Below are positions 1 through 6,837 of a stretch of 64,000 nucleotides of DNA, piece by piece. The translations under genes were made by a program, and so were the position numbers. The notes below the pieces were generated by a model. The model searched no databases and was not told the origin of the DNA. It was given only the letters and a program-made list of their open reading frames with translations. Numbering within the stretch: position 1 is the stretch's first letter; every line of letters begins with the position of its first letter. The stretch comes from JAHZMA01 sp965205905 (GTDB taxonomy: Bacteria; Pseudomonadota; Alphaproteobacteria; JABAAW01; JAHZMA01), in assembly GCA_965205905.1 (NCBI GenBank), contig CBDBHZ010000010.1, forward strand, positions 224,347 through 288,346. Reading direction: 5' to 3'.

Positions 1-197
1 GCATCGCAAATGCCTATTAGCAGAATATCGGCAAAATTATCTTTGCTGCTATTACCGCCTGCGAGTGCAATACCAATGGCTTTATCGCTATCGGTGCTTG
101 CTAGTTTCACCATGCCGTCGCTGGTAAGGGCGATGGCGCGGTGTTTTTTCAAATCTTCAAAGGCTTTGAAGGCTTTGATGAGTAGTTGTTCGCTCAT
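1..197 (-). CDS. Partial phage structural protein, DUF2190-like (C-terminus beyond window)
   Basis: Only the first 65 codons are visible. The reading frame starts with ATG at 197 and runs off the left edge. The ATG overlaps the stop of the upstream gene in an ATGA arrangement, so the two are translationally coupled. The N-terminus (MSEQLLIKAF) is followed by a stretch like LTSDGMVKLA and KAIGIALAGG. Such stretches resemble the start of DUF2190-type capsid decoration proteins, which commonly follow the portal and head genes of Mu-like phages. The family call rests on short similarity recalled by eye plus context. A different small head protein is possible. Confidence 0.45.
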   Translation of the reverse strand, partial: MSEQLLIKAFKAFEDLKKHRAIALTSDGMVKLASTDSDKAIGIALAGGNSSKDNFADILLIGICD

Positions 198-682
198 GAA
201 ACTCTCCTGATTGTTTCTTTTGCATGTTGAATCGCTTCCATAATGGAAGGGGCTTGACCATTGACACGTTTCCGTGCCAAATATTTGCGCGCCTCGTTGC
301 CTAATTGATAGCCAATAAGCCGTGCATCCTGATGTGCGACATGATGTGTAAAATCATGGGCGGGCATCGGGGTTTCTGAAAATTCGGGTGATTTGCTCTG
401 ATTATGCGTGCCAGCATTTTGCTTAATCAGCGCATAGAGCAAGTGTTGTAAAGCATCATATTGATTTTGCTGGTTTTTCGCCTCGCTAAATTGAGTGATA
501 AATTGGTTCAGCAATGCAAGATAAGCGGTTTTTTGCGCGGGCAGTAAATCGCCTTGCTTTACCAAATCATTTAAGAAATCATCGGGCAATGTTAGGCTTT
601 GTTCGTGCCATAAAGTTTTCACAGTCTGCCATAAATTACGAAGCGGATATTTACCCGCTTGGCTTACCCAATCGTTTAACAT
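194..682 (-). CDS. Hypothetical phage protein, 162 aa
   Basis: This lies directly downstream of the portal gene (6 bp gap) and overlaps the next structural gene by 4 bp, so it belongs to the prophage late operon. The protein is helical and charged, begins MLNDWVSQAG, has no signal peptide or membrane segment, and is rich in Gln and Ala. In Mu the equivalent slot holds gp30, a much larger head morphogenesis protein, and I do not recognise gp30 motifs here. I can only call it a phage-associated protein of unknown function, possibly a degenerate or minimal morphogenesis protein. Confidence 0.55.
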   Translation of the reverse strand: MLNDWVSQAGKYPLRNLWQTVKTLWHEQSLTLPDDFLNDLVKQGDLLPAQKTAYLALLNQFITQFSEAKNQQNQYDALQHLLYALIKQNAGTHNQSKSPEFSETPMPAHDFTHHVAHQDARLIGYQLGNEARKYLARKRVNGQAPSIMEAIQHAKETIRRVS

Positions 683-688
683 TATGAC

Positions 689-1813
689 TCATGATGATTG
701 CTCCTTTAGCCAAGCCGAATTATTTTTCGTATCTTTTGAATTATCAGCCTGATTATCGGGCGCACTATCAGGCGCATGGTCAAAATGACGCGTTATATAA
801 GGCACAGGCACATCATCATCGCCAAAATTCCATTCGCATAGCCATGTGATCACTTGCCGTGTGAAGCTTTCGCAAATCAGGTCGCAATCAGCTAATATCA
901 ATCGGTTTTTCACGCGGTCATGCACATTCGCTTGCGCGTAAGAGCCGCCTTCATCGGTGGTCATGGTCTGCCCCAATATCAATTTGGCAATGCTACCGTT
1001 GCAATGGGCAATCAGCGGGTGATACTCACCATTGCCTGTGCGTTTGGCTTCTAGCAATTCTAACATCATGGAATCGGGAATCACGGCGGCAGTATCGCGC
1101 CGTAAATTGGCGGCGGCTTCGAGCAAGGCGGTTTTCTCGCTTTCACGAATACGGGCGGCAGGATATTTGCCAATAATGGTTGGGCTGGCATATTTTTCTA
1201 AAAATATTTGCCATTGTTCCATCGCCTCGTTCTTGGCTTTTACAGGCGCATATAGCCATTCTGCCAATGCTTCGCCGCGGGGCTGGTCGGCACAGATACC
1301 ACCTGATGTTACATGCCAGAATTTCTTTTCGGGTAAGTCAACGGGCTTGCCGAATTGATTTTTGATATGGATTTTGCCATGGGCGTCAAAATCAAAATAT
1401 TGCGGATGGCGCGGTTTAATCGCCTGAATCGTGATTTGATTATGTTTCTGTTGCCAGATAATTTCCGCCACCGCATAGCCATAATAGCGCGACCATAGCA
1501 TTTGTTCGGTGATTTTATCCATATCCAAACGGTTCAAAACTTTGCGGGTAAAATCTGCAATTTGCTTAGCGTCAGCGCTATCATCGGCGGGCATAATGCG
1601 ATAGGGCAGGGCGACTGCATGATAAATCCTTTGTTGCATACATGCCATCACCTGTGCATCTTTACGGCTTTGCATGGCGCGTTGCCAGAATAAAGTTGCA
1701 TCATGCCGTTCAATCGGCTGTTGCGTATTAATGCGATGGCTGGTTTCAGCCTCCATCATCTCGCGATTGCTGAGTTTCGGGTTATTTGTCGGTTTGCTTG
1801 TTGTCTTGTTCAT
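689..1813 (-). CDS. Mu gp29-like portal protein (DUF935 family)
   Basis: 374 residues. Portal proteins form the dodecameric ring at one capsid vertex through which DNA is packaged. The N-terminal part contains a stretch like VMACMQQRIYHAV, then KITEQMLWSRYYGYAVAE and IKPRHPQYFDF, and later the segments GEALAEWLY and FLEKYASPTIIGKYP that are typical of DUF935 portals. It also has the conserved LGQTMTTDEGGSYA segment. Mu gp29 is about 500 residues, so this copy is short, mainly at the C-terminus. It follows the terminase gene in the same direction after a 33 bp gap, the order seen in Mu (gp28-gp29). Identification is by remembered family motifs and gene order. Confidence 0.85.
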   Translation of the reverse strand: MNKTTSKPTNNPKLSNREMMEAETSHRINTQQPIERHDATLFWQRAMQSRKDAQVMACMQQRIYHAVALPYRIMPADDSADAKQIADFTRKVLNRLDMDKITEQMLWSRYYGYAVAEIIWQQKHNQITIQAIKPRHPQYFDFDAHGKIHIKNQFGKPVDLPEKKFWHVTSGGICADQPRGEALAEWLYAPVKAKNEAMEQWQIFLEKYASPTIIGKYPAARIRESEKTALLEAAANLRRDTAAVIPDSMMLELLEAKRTGNGEYHPLIAHCNGSIAKLILGQTMTTDEGGSYAQANVHDRVKNRLILADCDLICESFTRQVITWLCEWNFGDDDVPVPYITRHFDHAPDSAPDNQADNSKDTKNNSAWLKEQSS

Positions 1814-1846
1814 TGTTTTGTCCTCTTTGATAAAGTTTTACTGATG

Positions 1847-3136
1847 TTAGGCGCGAACGCCCTGATAATTAATGACGCTGATATTTTGAGTTTCAGCCGC
1901 TTCTATTGCCATCGCCATCGCCCAAAAACGGTCGGCATGACCATCTTTACTGTGGCTAGCTGCGATTTTTGCAGTGCCACCATTGCTGGTAATCAGTTGC
2001 GGGGCGTGTAAATCGGCACGTAATTTTTTACATGACGGTATCCTGATAGTGCGGTTTTGAAAATGCTGTTTCAGCTTGCTTGCCAGATGCAATTTGCGCG
2101 GTGCCGTAAAATGAATCCCTTCCACCAGTAAGCCATATTTGGAGCGCGCCCGTTCATACGGCATCGCGCCAATGCCTGTGCTATCAATCACGATTTTCAG
2201 AGGGCGGTAACGGCGCACCATTGTATCAAGCAGGGCTTCTTGTTCGGCAAAATTCATTTGCTGATGCGCTTCTATCTGGCGACACCATAAAATATCACCT
2301 ATTTTTTCAATCAATATAATCACAAATAAATCACGTTTGACGGCAATATCGATGCCGATAAAGAACTCGCGATGCAATAATTCATCATCAGGGGCATGGC
2401 TCGTATCAGCAGTCTCGCATGACATTATCAGCCCGTAATCTAGCCAAGCATGTTTATCATCTAGCCAGTCTAATTCATATTCTTGACGCCATAAAATCGG
2501 GTCGTTGGCGGCATGTTGTAGCATCTCAATATCGCGGGGCAAGCCTTGTTGAACCGCTTGGTAAATATCGACCTTATGGCGCGACCATTGGTCATTTTCA
2601 TGTTGTTCAGGATTCATCAGCTGATAAAATTTATTGTTCTTGCCAGCAGGTGTTGAGGTAATCCGCACTTTAAATTGTGGTGCAGAAATCACAGGATAAA
2701 GTGCCTGCCAGATTTTTTCATCATGACGGTGGAAAGCAAATTCATCTAAATATAGATTGGCGGAAAAGCCACGCGCCGCATCTTCATTGGCGGGCAATGC
2801 CGTAATGCGCGAGCCGCCTGCAAGCGTGATGTCATGTTTGGCATATTTTATGGTGCCAATCACATTGTTATTTTTATTCAGCAGCGCGTAATAGGCTTGG
2901 CATAACGGTTTCAGATAATTATTCATCATCTCGCTTGCTTGGCGTTCACCACGCGAAAGCACCACCCACCTTGTGTGATAACCTGCCAATTCAGCGCGCA
3001 GACAATCAATCAGAATCTCGGCAGCATTGGTGAGGGTCTTGCCCGTTTGCCGTGCAAACATACCAATCTTAAAGCGGCTATCATCATCAAGCCATGCGCG
3101 CTGATAGGGGAGGAAATGGATAAGTGGTTGCGTCAT
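1847..3136 (-). CDS. Mu gp28-like terminase large subunit
   Basis: 429 residues. It would be the ATPase/nuclease motor that packages phage DNA through the portal. A Walker A motif is visible near residues 28-34 (ARQTGKT) and a Walker B-like LYLDEFAFH near residue 130. The C-terminal RNase H-like nuclease carries FIGIDIAVKRD and IVIDSTGIGA, which supply the acidic metal-binding residues. The start overlaps the gp27-like gene by 4 bp and the portal gene follows. Length and motif spacing are normal, so the gene looks intact. Confidence 0.92.
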   Translation of the reverse strand: MTQPLIHFLPYQRAWLDDDSRFKIGMFARQTGKTLTNAAEILIDCLRAELAGYHTRWVVLSRGERQASEMMNNYLKPLCQAYYALLNKNNNVIGTIKYAKHDITLAGGSRITALPANEDAARGFSANLYLDEFAFHRHDEKIWQALYPVISAPQFKVRITSTPAGKNNKFYQLMNPEQHENDQWSRHKVDIYQAVQQGLPRDIEMLQHAANDPILWRQEYELDWLDDKHAWLDYGLIMSCETADTSHAPDDELLHREFFIGIDIAVKRDLFVIILIEKIGDILWCRQIEAHQQMNFAEQEALLDTMVRRYRPLKIVIDSTGIGAMPYERARSKYGLLVEGIHFTAPRKLHLASKLKQHFQNRTIRIPSCKKLRADLHAPQLITSNGGTAKIAASHSKDGHADRFWAMAMAIEAAETQNISVINYQGVRA

Positions 3137-3630
3137 GATGGCGTTACCTCAATCGGTGTGTTTTTGCTACTTTTAGGTGCATTTTTGTTGTTAATTGCCT
3201 TTTTGCCATTTGTCTTTTTATTGGCTTTTTTCAACGTATCAGCACCTAACAAGCCCAGCATCCGCATTGCTTGTTTCACAGTTTGTTCTTCATTGCCAGC
3301 ATTATCAGCATTTGGTAATTTATCATGCAAGGCGGCGATTTCTTTGAGGGCGCGCGCCAAATGCACGGTATCTGTGGGTTTCAAACCCTCACCTTGCTCG
3401 TCAGCAAGCAGTAATTTCAGGATAAGATTTTGCAATAGCTCACTGCTGATGATGAGTTTATCGGCAGTAGCGGCAGGGGTGGTGCGCGGATATTGCGTGG
3501 CAAGTTGTGAAATCTTCTGCGATTGCGCCAATTTTTCCGATAACATATCAAGGCTGATATTGGAATCCAGCACAGCCAAATGGTTTTCGGGCGTTACACG
3601 CTTTTGGTGATGGAATTGTTGACGGCTCAT
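3133..3630 (-). CDS. Mu gp27-like protein (DUF3486), probable terminase small subunit
   Basis: 165 residues beginning MSRQQFHHQKRVTPEN. The helical region contains LDMLSEKLAQSQ and later DTVHLARALKEIAALHDKLP, and the C-terminal tail is Lys/Asn-rich. DUF3486 proteins (Mu gp27) sit immediately before gp28 and probably act as the DNA-recognising small terminase subunit. Here the gene overlaps the next gene by 4 bp on its downstream side and the preceding gene by 4 bp on its upstream side, so it is tightly coupled in the packaging operon. The call rests on position, size and remembered family features. Confidence 0.75.
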   Translation of the reverse strand: MSRQQFHHQKRVTPENHLAVLDSNISLDMLSEKLAQSQKISQLATQYPRTTPAATADKLIISSELLQNLILKLLLADEQGEGLKPTDTVHLARALKEIAALHDKLPNADNAGNEEQTVKQAMRMLGLLGADTLKKANKKTNGKKAINNKNAPKSSKNTPIEVTPS

Positions 3631-3902
3631 AATTGCAAATCTTTGATAAGGTTATCGGCGGCATCAAGCCCTTTACGGCTGATATGAATAATATGCAAGC
3701 CTTCCATTTGGCTGATACTCAGCAATTTTTTGCTTTCTAGCAGATGCAAATCGGCTAAAAATTCATCATAGGCGATGATATGCCCCAGCGATTTAAGTGC
3801 GGTTTCTAGCACAGCCTCGTTCAGTTTGCCTTGCGGGGCACGAGCAATTAGCTTCAGCATCGATAGGCGGCGGTCGGTGGCAAGGTAATGTTGAAAACTC
3901 AT
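3627..3902 (-). CDS. Small winged-helix-like phage protein (VpaChn25_0724-like)
   Basis: 91 residues, MSFQHYLATDRRLSML, then the pattern LETALKSLGH, FLADLHLLESKKLLSI and HISRKGLDAAD. That is the helix-turn-helix plus wing layout of the small phage family named VpaChn25_0724 in public annotation. This family sits between the DUF2730 gene and the DUF3486 gene in Mu-like phages, which is exactly its place here. It overlaps both neighbours by 4 bp. Its function is unknown. A role in packaging control is only an inference from position. Confidence 0.65.
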   Translation of the reverse strand: MSFQHYLATDRRLSMLKLIARAPQGKLNEAVLETALKSLGHIIAYDEFLADLHLLESKKLLSISQMEGLHIIHISRKGLDAADNLIKDLQL

Positions 3903-4216
3903 TGGTTGTTCTCCAGCAAATAGTTTTCTACGCGTTTCACGGCGTCATTGATGGTGCGTAATTGTTCGTTTTGCGCTTTTTGCGTGGCTTTCAGTGCCGA
4001 AATCCGCAATGCCAATTTATGAACATCACTGCGTGAGGCGCATTTTTCTTCAATCAATGCCAGTAATTTTTCGTTATGCACGATGCGATTTTGCAGTTGT
4101 TGCAAATCTTCTTTGGTGGCGGTGAGTTTTTTCAATGACCATAATCCCCATAATGCAAGGATTGTCATCACTGACCAAACAGGACGCCATAATGCTAAAA
4201 AGTCACGCAAATCCAT
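3899..4216 (-). CDS. DUF2730-like membrane/coiled-coil phage protein
   Basis: I place the start at 4216 (MDLRDFLALWRPVW) because AGGAG lies about 8 bases upstream. The longer open frame to 4318 has no ribosome site and runs inside the previous gene. The 105-residue product has one hydrophobic segment (VWSVMTILALWGLW) followed by a long coiled coil with heptad-like Leu/Ile spacing up to the C-terminus. That matches DUF2730 (Mu gp25-type) proteins. It overlaps the zinc-ribbon gene by 14 bp and the next gene by 4 bp. Confidence 0.65.
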   Translation of the reverse strand: MDLRDFLALWRPVWSVMTILALWGLWSLKKLTATKEDLQQLQNRIVHNEKLLALIEEKCASRSDVHKLALRISALKATQKAQNEQLRTINDAVKRVENYLLENNQ

Positions 4217-4418
4217 GATTCTGTTCTCCTGTTGCGATAGATTGTTGTTGGCAATCAAAATGATGGCATAAGTCTTCGCAGTGAATTTGCCCTTTGCAAA
4301 ATATGGCATCGCCACCACATGATGGGCATGTTAATGCTTGTTTCGGTGCGCGTGGCATCGGTTTATTCCAGCCTTCGAATTCTGATGTTTCGGTAATAAT
4401 GTCAAATTCATCAATCAT
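4203..4418 (-). CDS. Small zinc-ribbon-like phage protein, 71 aa
   Basis: The protein starts MIDEFDIITETSEF after the sequence AAGGAGTAAATT. It contains a CPSCGGDAIFC segment and a second Cys/His group (HCEDLCHHFDC), so up to five Cys and several His are available to bind one or two zinc ions. Small zinc-binding proteins of this kind occur in Mu-like early/late boundaries (Com-like or TraR-like proteins), but I cannot assign it to either. It lies between the tail gene and the DUF2730 gene and is probably co-transcribed with them. Confidence 0.55.
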   Translation of the reverse strand: MIDEFDIITETSEFEGWNKPMPRAPKQALTCPSCGGDAIFCKGQIHCEDLCHHFDCQQQSIATGEQNHGFA

Positions 4419-4450
4419 AATTTACTCCTTTTCATTTATTTTGGTTCGGT

Positions 4451-5002
4451 TTAAGTTTGGTTTTTGGGTGTGGCACGGAATGTCAGTTTAATACCAGCCG
4501 ATAATTGCCGCCGAAGATGGCACAGCAAGGTTGAGTTGCTGATGGTTGCTAATAAACGGTTACCTGCACGCGCTTCACCTGTGCGGGCATGAACGATTTT
4601 CACATCCGAATATGTAATGCGTAATGTGGCAGGATTTTTCTCATATTCATCAGCTCTTGCCTCGCTATCAACGTTACGAAGCAGACGGTTTAGCCCTGCA
4701 AGGTTCAAGCGGCTGCGCTCGTAAAGTCTCATCATAATATGCTCGCGGCGCTTGCTTTCATGAGTGCTATAGGTAAGGCAATCATCGGGCAATGCAGTAT
4801 CGCGTTCCCATTCATCTAGTAACGACACGCTTTGTTGTGGGTTAAGGTCTATTTTCAACGCGTCAAATTTTGTGTAAAGCAAATCAAGCTCGTCACCTAA
4901 TGCGCTGGCAAATGCTTCCAATAATGGGTCGTGCCTTTGCCAAATCAACCCTTGTGGCAGTAATTGTTGAAAAATATTGTGGTAAGAAAGAATCTGGGGC
5001 AT
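4451..5002 (-). CDS. Mu gp48-like tail protein (DUF2313/YmfQ)
   Basis: 183 residues with the family opening PQILSYHNIFQQLLPQGLIW, then LLEAFASALGDELD, a conserved LLDEWERDTALPDDCL and RREHIMMRLYERS. These are the hallmarks of the DUF2313 (YmfQ, Mu gp48) baseplate/tail protein. In Mu this gene lies at the far end of the tail operon, after gp47. Here it sits upstream of the terminase cluster and directly behind the M15 peptidase gene (7 bp gap), so the module order is permuted relative to Mu. Confidence 0.8.
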   Translation of the reverse strand: MPQILSYHNIFQQLLPQGLIWQRHDPLLEAFASALGDELDLLYTKFDALKIDLNPQQSVSLLDEWERDTALPDDCLTYSTHESKRREHIMMRLYERSRLNLAGLNRLLRNVDSEARADEYEKNPATLRITYSDVKIVHARTGEARAGNRLLATISNSTLLCHLRRQLSAGIKLTFRATPKNQT

Positions 5003-5009
5003 GGGTGAC

Positions 5010-5519
5010 TCACGTTAAATAGTTGGTATTGGTGCCATCAAAATGGATAAATTCACGGCGATGGTTACGGGCATCGGGCATAATTTGGATATGCACCCAG
5101 CCACTGTTAGGGTCTTTTTGGTTGTAATACTCCAAAATAATGCGGTCATATTCTAAATATTCCGCGCACCAATGGGCAAAATCATCATTATCCCAGCCTA
5201 ATAGCTCAATATCTACCGCCAATCCTTGTCGATGCAGACTATCAGGCTTAGCACCAACCATGCGGTTCAGTTCAGCCGAACGATACCAGCTTTTAGGGCT
5301 GAAGGGCTCACCATATTCATCACGAATTGGCTCTAATATATTCTGGGCAACCAGATAGAGATTCTCTTGTAAGGCTTTGACTGGTTGATTATCAATGCTC
5401 AAACGTGTTGCAAGGGCATCTTTACTGGCTTCGGTTATATGGAAATGGTCTGATAGATACATGTTCCTTCCTAACAATTTTTCTGGTAACTTTTCTGTTA
5501 CTGTCTCTGATATTTTCAT
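5010..5519 (-). CDS. Peptidase M15 family D-Ala-D-Ala carboxypeptidase-like endolysin
   Basis: 169 residues, starting at an ATG preceded by GAGGAGCG. After a short leader, the domain opens at about residue 20 with LSDHFHITEAS. It shows the M15_3 features: SPKSWYRSAELNRMVG, the zinc-ligand segment HRQGLAVDIE (His and Asp) and WVHIQI (second His). Such enzymes cut cell-wall peptides, either as phage lysins or tail-tip enzymes. It is the first gene of the visible minus-strand operon and is followed at 7 bp by the tail gene. No signal peptide is seen. Confidence 0.8.
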   Translation of the reverse strand: MKISETVTEKLPEKLLGRNMYLSDHFHITEASKDALATRLSIDNQPVKALQENLYLVAQNILEPIRDEYGEPFSPKSWYRSAELNRMVGAKPDSLHRQGLAVDIELLGWDNDDFAHWCAEYLEYDRIILEYYNQKDPNSGWVHIQIMPDARNHRREFIHFDGTNTNYLT

Positions 5520-5830
5520 CTCGCGCTCCTCTTGTTTTTCCTGTGCATTATCTTATAAAAAAATATATGCAACGGATGGGTTTTCGTCATCACTCCGTTC
5601 AATCTAGCACATAAAAAGAACTGCAACAGGCTTTTTCATTTTTTGTTCTAGATTTCTTATAAATGACAACACTTTTAACGAGAATAAAGGTTTTCTTATT
5701 CCTTGTTTTTTCTTTTAGTTGTTACAATTTATGATTGTATTTATAAAAATTGATATAAATTAGAGATGTTTTTTTAGAATCTTGCGAATCAGCAAAGCAC
5801 TGGATTTTAATGTTGAGTATAGCGGGCATT
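5520..5830. other. AT-rich intergenic region upstream of the prophage operon
   Basis: About 310 bases without a convincing gene on either strand. The stretch 5640-5800 is very AT-rich and probably holds the promoter of the minus-strand prophage operon that begins at 5519. I cannot single out a promoter with confidence. Confidence 0.4.
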
Positions 5831-6228
5831 AATATCCGCTAGAATTGCAACACGTTCAATTCGCTAGCCCAATTTCTTTAATAAGGGGCTTTGCGGAGTT
5901 GGTTTATATATCAAGGGGGTGCGGATTCACATTATTATGCGGGGGCTTTGCGACATACGCTTTGACGGTTATGTCCATAGGACAACCGCCACGCGATGGC
6001 GCCCCCGCACCCCCACCGCTCATTAATATATGGGGGCTTTGCGACATACGCTTTGGCAATGAGGGCAAGCCCATTGCCACGCGATGACGCCCCCATACCC
6101 CCACCGCTCATTAATATATGGGGGCTTTGCGACATACGCTTTGACGGTTATGTCCATAGGACAACCGCCACGCGATGACGCCCCCATACCCCCACCGCTG
6201 TATTTAATACAAAGGCGGTGCGTATTTC
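5831..6228. repeat. Mosaic palindromic repeat cluster R1, three tandem units
   Basis: It opens with an imperfect inverted pair (CGCTAGAATTGCAAC then CAATTCGCTAG) at 5837-5868. Then come three tandem units, each framed by GGGGGCTTTGCGACATACGC on the left and GATGACGCCCCC plus ACCCCCACCGCT on the right. The centres differ. Units 1 and 3 carry the GGTTATGTCC/GGACAACC hairpin (5966-5988 and about 6146-6168). Unit 2 carries GGCAAT-GGGC/GCCC-ATTGCC (6055-6078). Open frames across it are translations of the repeat and are not genes. It ends at the stop of the DnaA-like gene. Confidence 0.85.
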
Positions 6229-6229
6229 G

Positions 6230-6634
6230 CTAACGCAACCTTGACGCAATGATTCGAAGCTGATTCGCCAATGATTTATCTAGCTTTTTCTGCCGTTCTA
6301 TCACATTAATAGCATGGCTAACCGTGCCGGGGTCGCGCATAAAATGGCGTGCAATTTCGTTGCGTTTGCATTCAAGTAAAGTTTTGCACAGATAAATCGC
6401 AATATTGCGTGGTACACGACTATGTTCGGTGCGATTATGTGCTAACATCTCCATTGTGCTGATATTATAATATTGTGCCACCTGTTTGGTAATTCGTTGT
6501 AGCGTTAAAGGTTCGGGATAGGGCGAAAGAAAACTGGTCTTGCGCTCAATATGATAAAGCCGCGCTTCTAGCTGATTGATACGATTCATCAAGGTTGTTA
6601 CAATTTTTTGTTCGTTATTTGTAGAGTTATGCAT
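6230..6634 (-). CDS. DnaA C-terminal-domain-like regulator
   Basis: 134 residues, ATG preceded by AGAGGGA. The N-terminal third is a coiled coil (LMNRINQLEARLYHIE). The rest resembles the DnaA domain IV DNA-binding fold: QRITKQVAQYYNIS, AHNRTEHSRVPRNIAIYLC, then IARHFMRDPGTVSHAI. The last segment corresponds to the DnaA signature helix, with His replaced by other residues. There is no AAA+ ATPase domain. Such stand-alone DnaA_C proteins occur in alphaproteobacteria and phages as transcription regulators. It is transcribed away from the first lipoprotein gene and toward the prophage operon. Confidence 0.65.
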   Translation of the reverse strand: MHNSTNNEQKIVTTLMNRINQLEARLYHIERKTSFLSPYPEPLTLQRITKQVAQYYNISTMEMLAHNRTEHSRVPRNIAIYLCKTLLECKRNEIARHFMRDPGTVSHAINVIERQKKLDKSLANQLRIIASRLR

Positions 6635-6758
6635 GGTATTCCCTCTTTTTTAATTCTATATTTGTTCAATGATAATAAGTATATTAGCGAAAAGCAAGAC
6701 TGAAATCATAAAAAATAAAAAAACAGTGTAAAAAACAATAAAAAACCCAAAGTTAGGC

Positions 6759-6788
6759 TTGACACGCAATATATAAGATGCCTATTGT
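6759..6788 (+). promoter_or_regulatory. Predicted sigma-70 promoter of the lipoprotein gene at 6838
   Basis: TTGACA at 6759-6764 and TATTGT at 6783-6788 with an 18-base spacer. Transcription would start near 6795, leaving a leader of about 43 bases with GAAGGAG before the ATG at 6838. This argues against translation starting at 6778. Confidence 0.5.
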
Positions 6789-6837
6789 CAGATTGGTTTA
6801 TAAGATAACTGCTAAAAACTTTGAAGGAGAAGTTATT

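Noticed and set aside
5904..6178. Overlapping open frames of 60-80 codons on both strands in the repeat cluster
   Set aside because: They translate the palindromic repeat and recur at other copies (LMSGGG and ATYAL patterns); no ribosome sites.
5930..6228. CRISPR-like array of repeats
   Set aside because: Repeat units are long palindromes with hairpin centres, not short repeats with unique spacers, and no cas genes are near.
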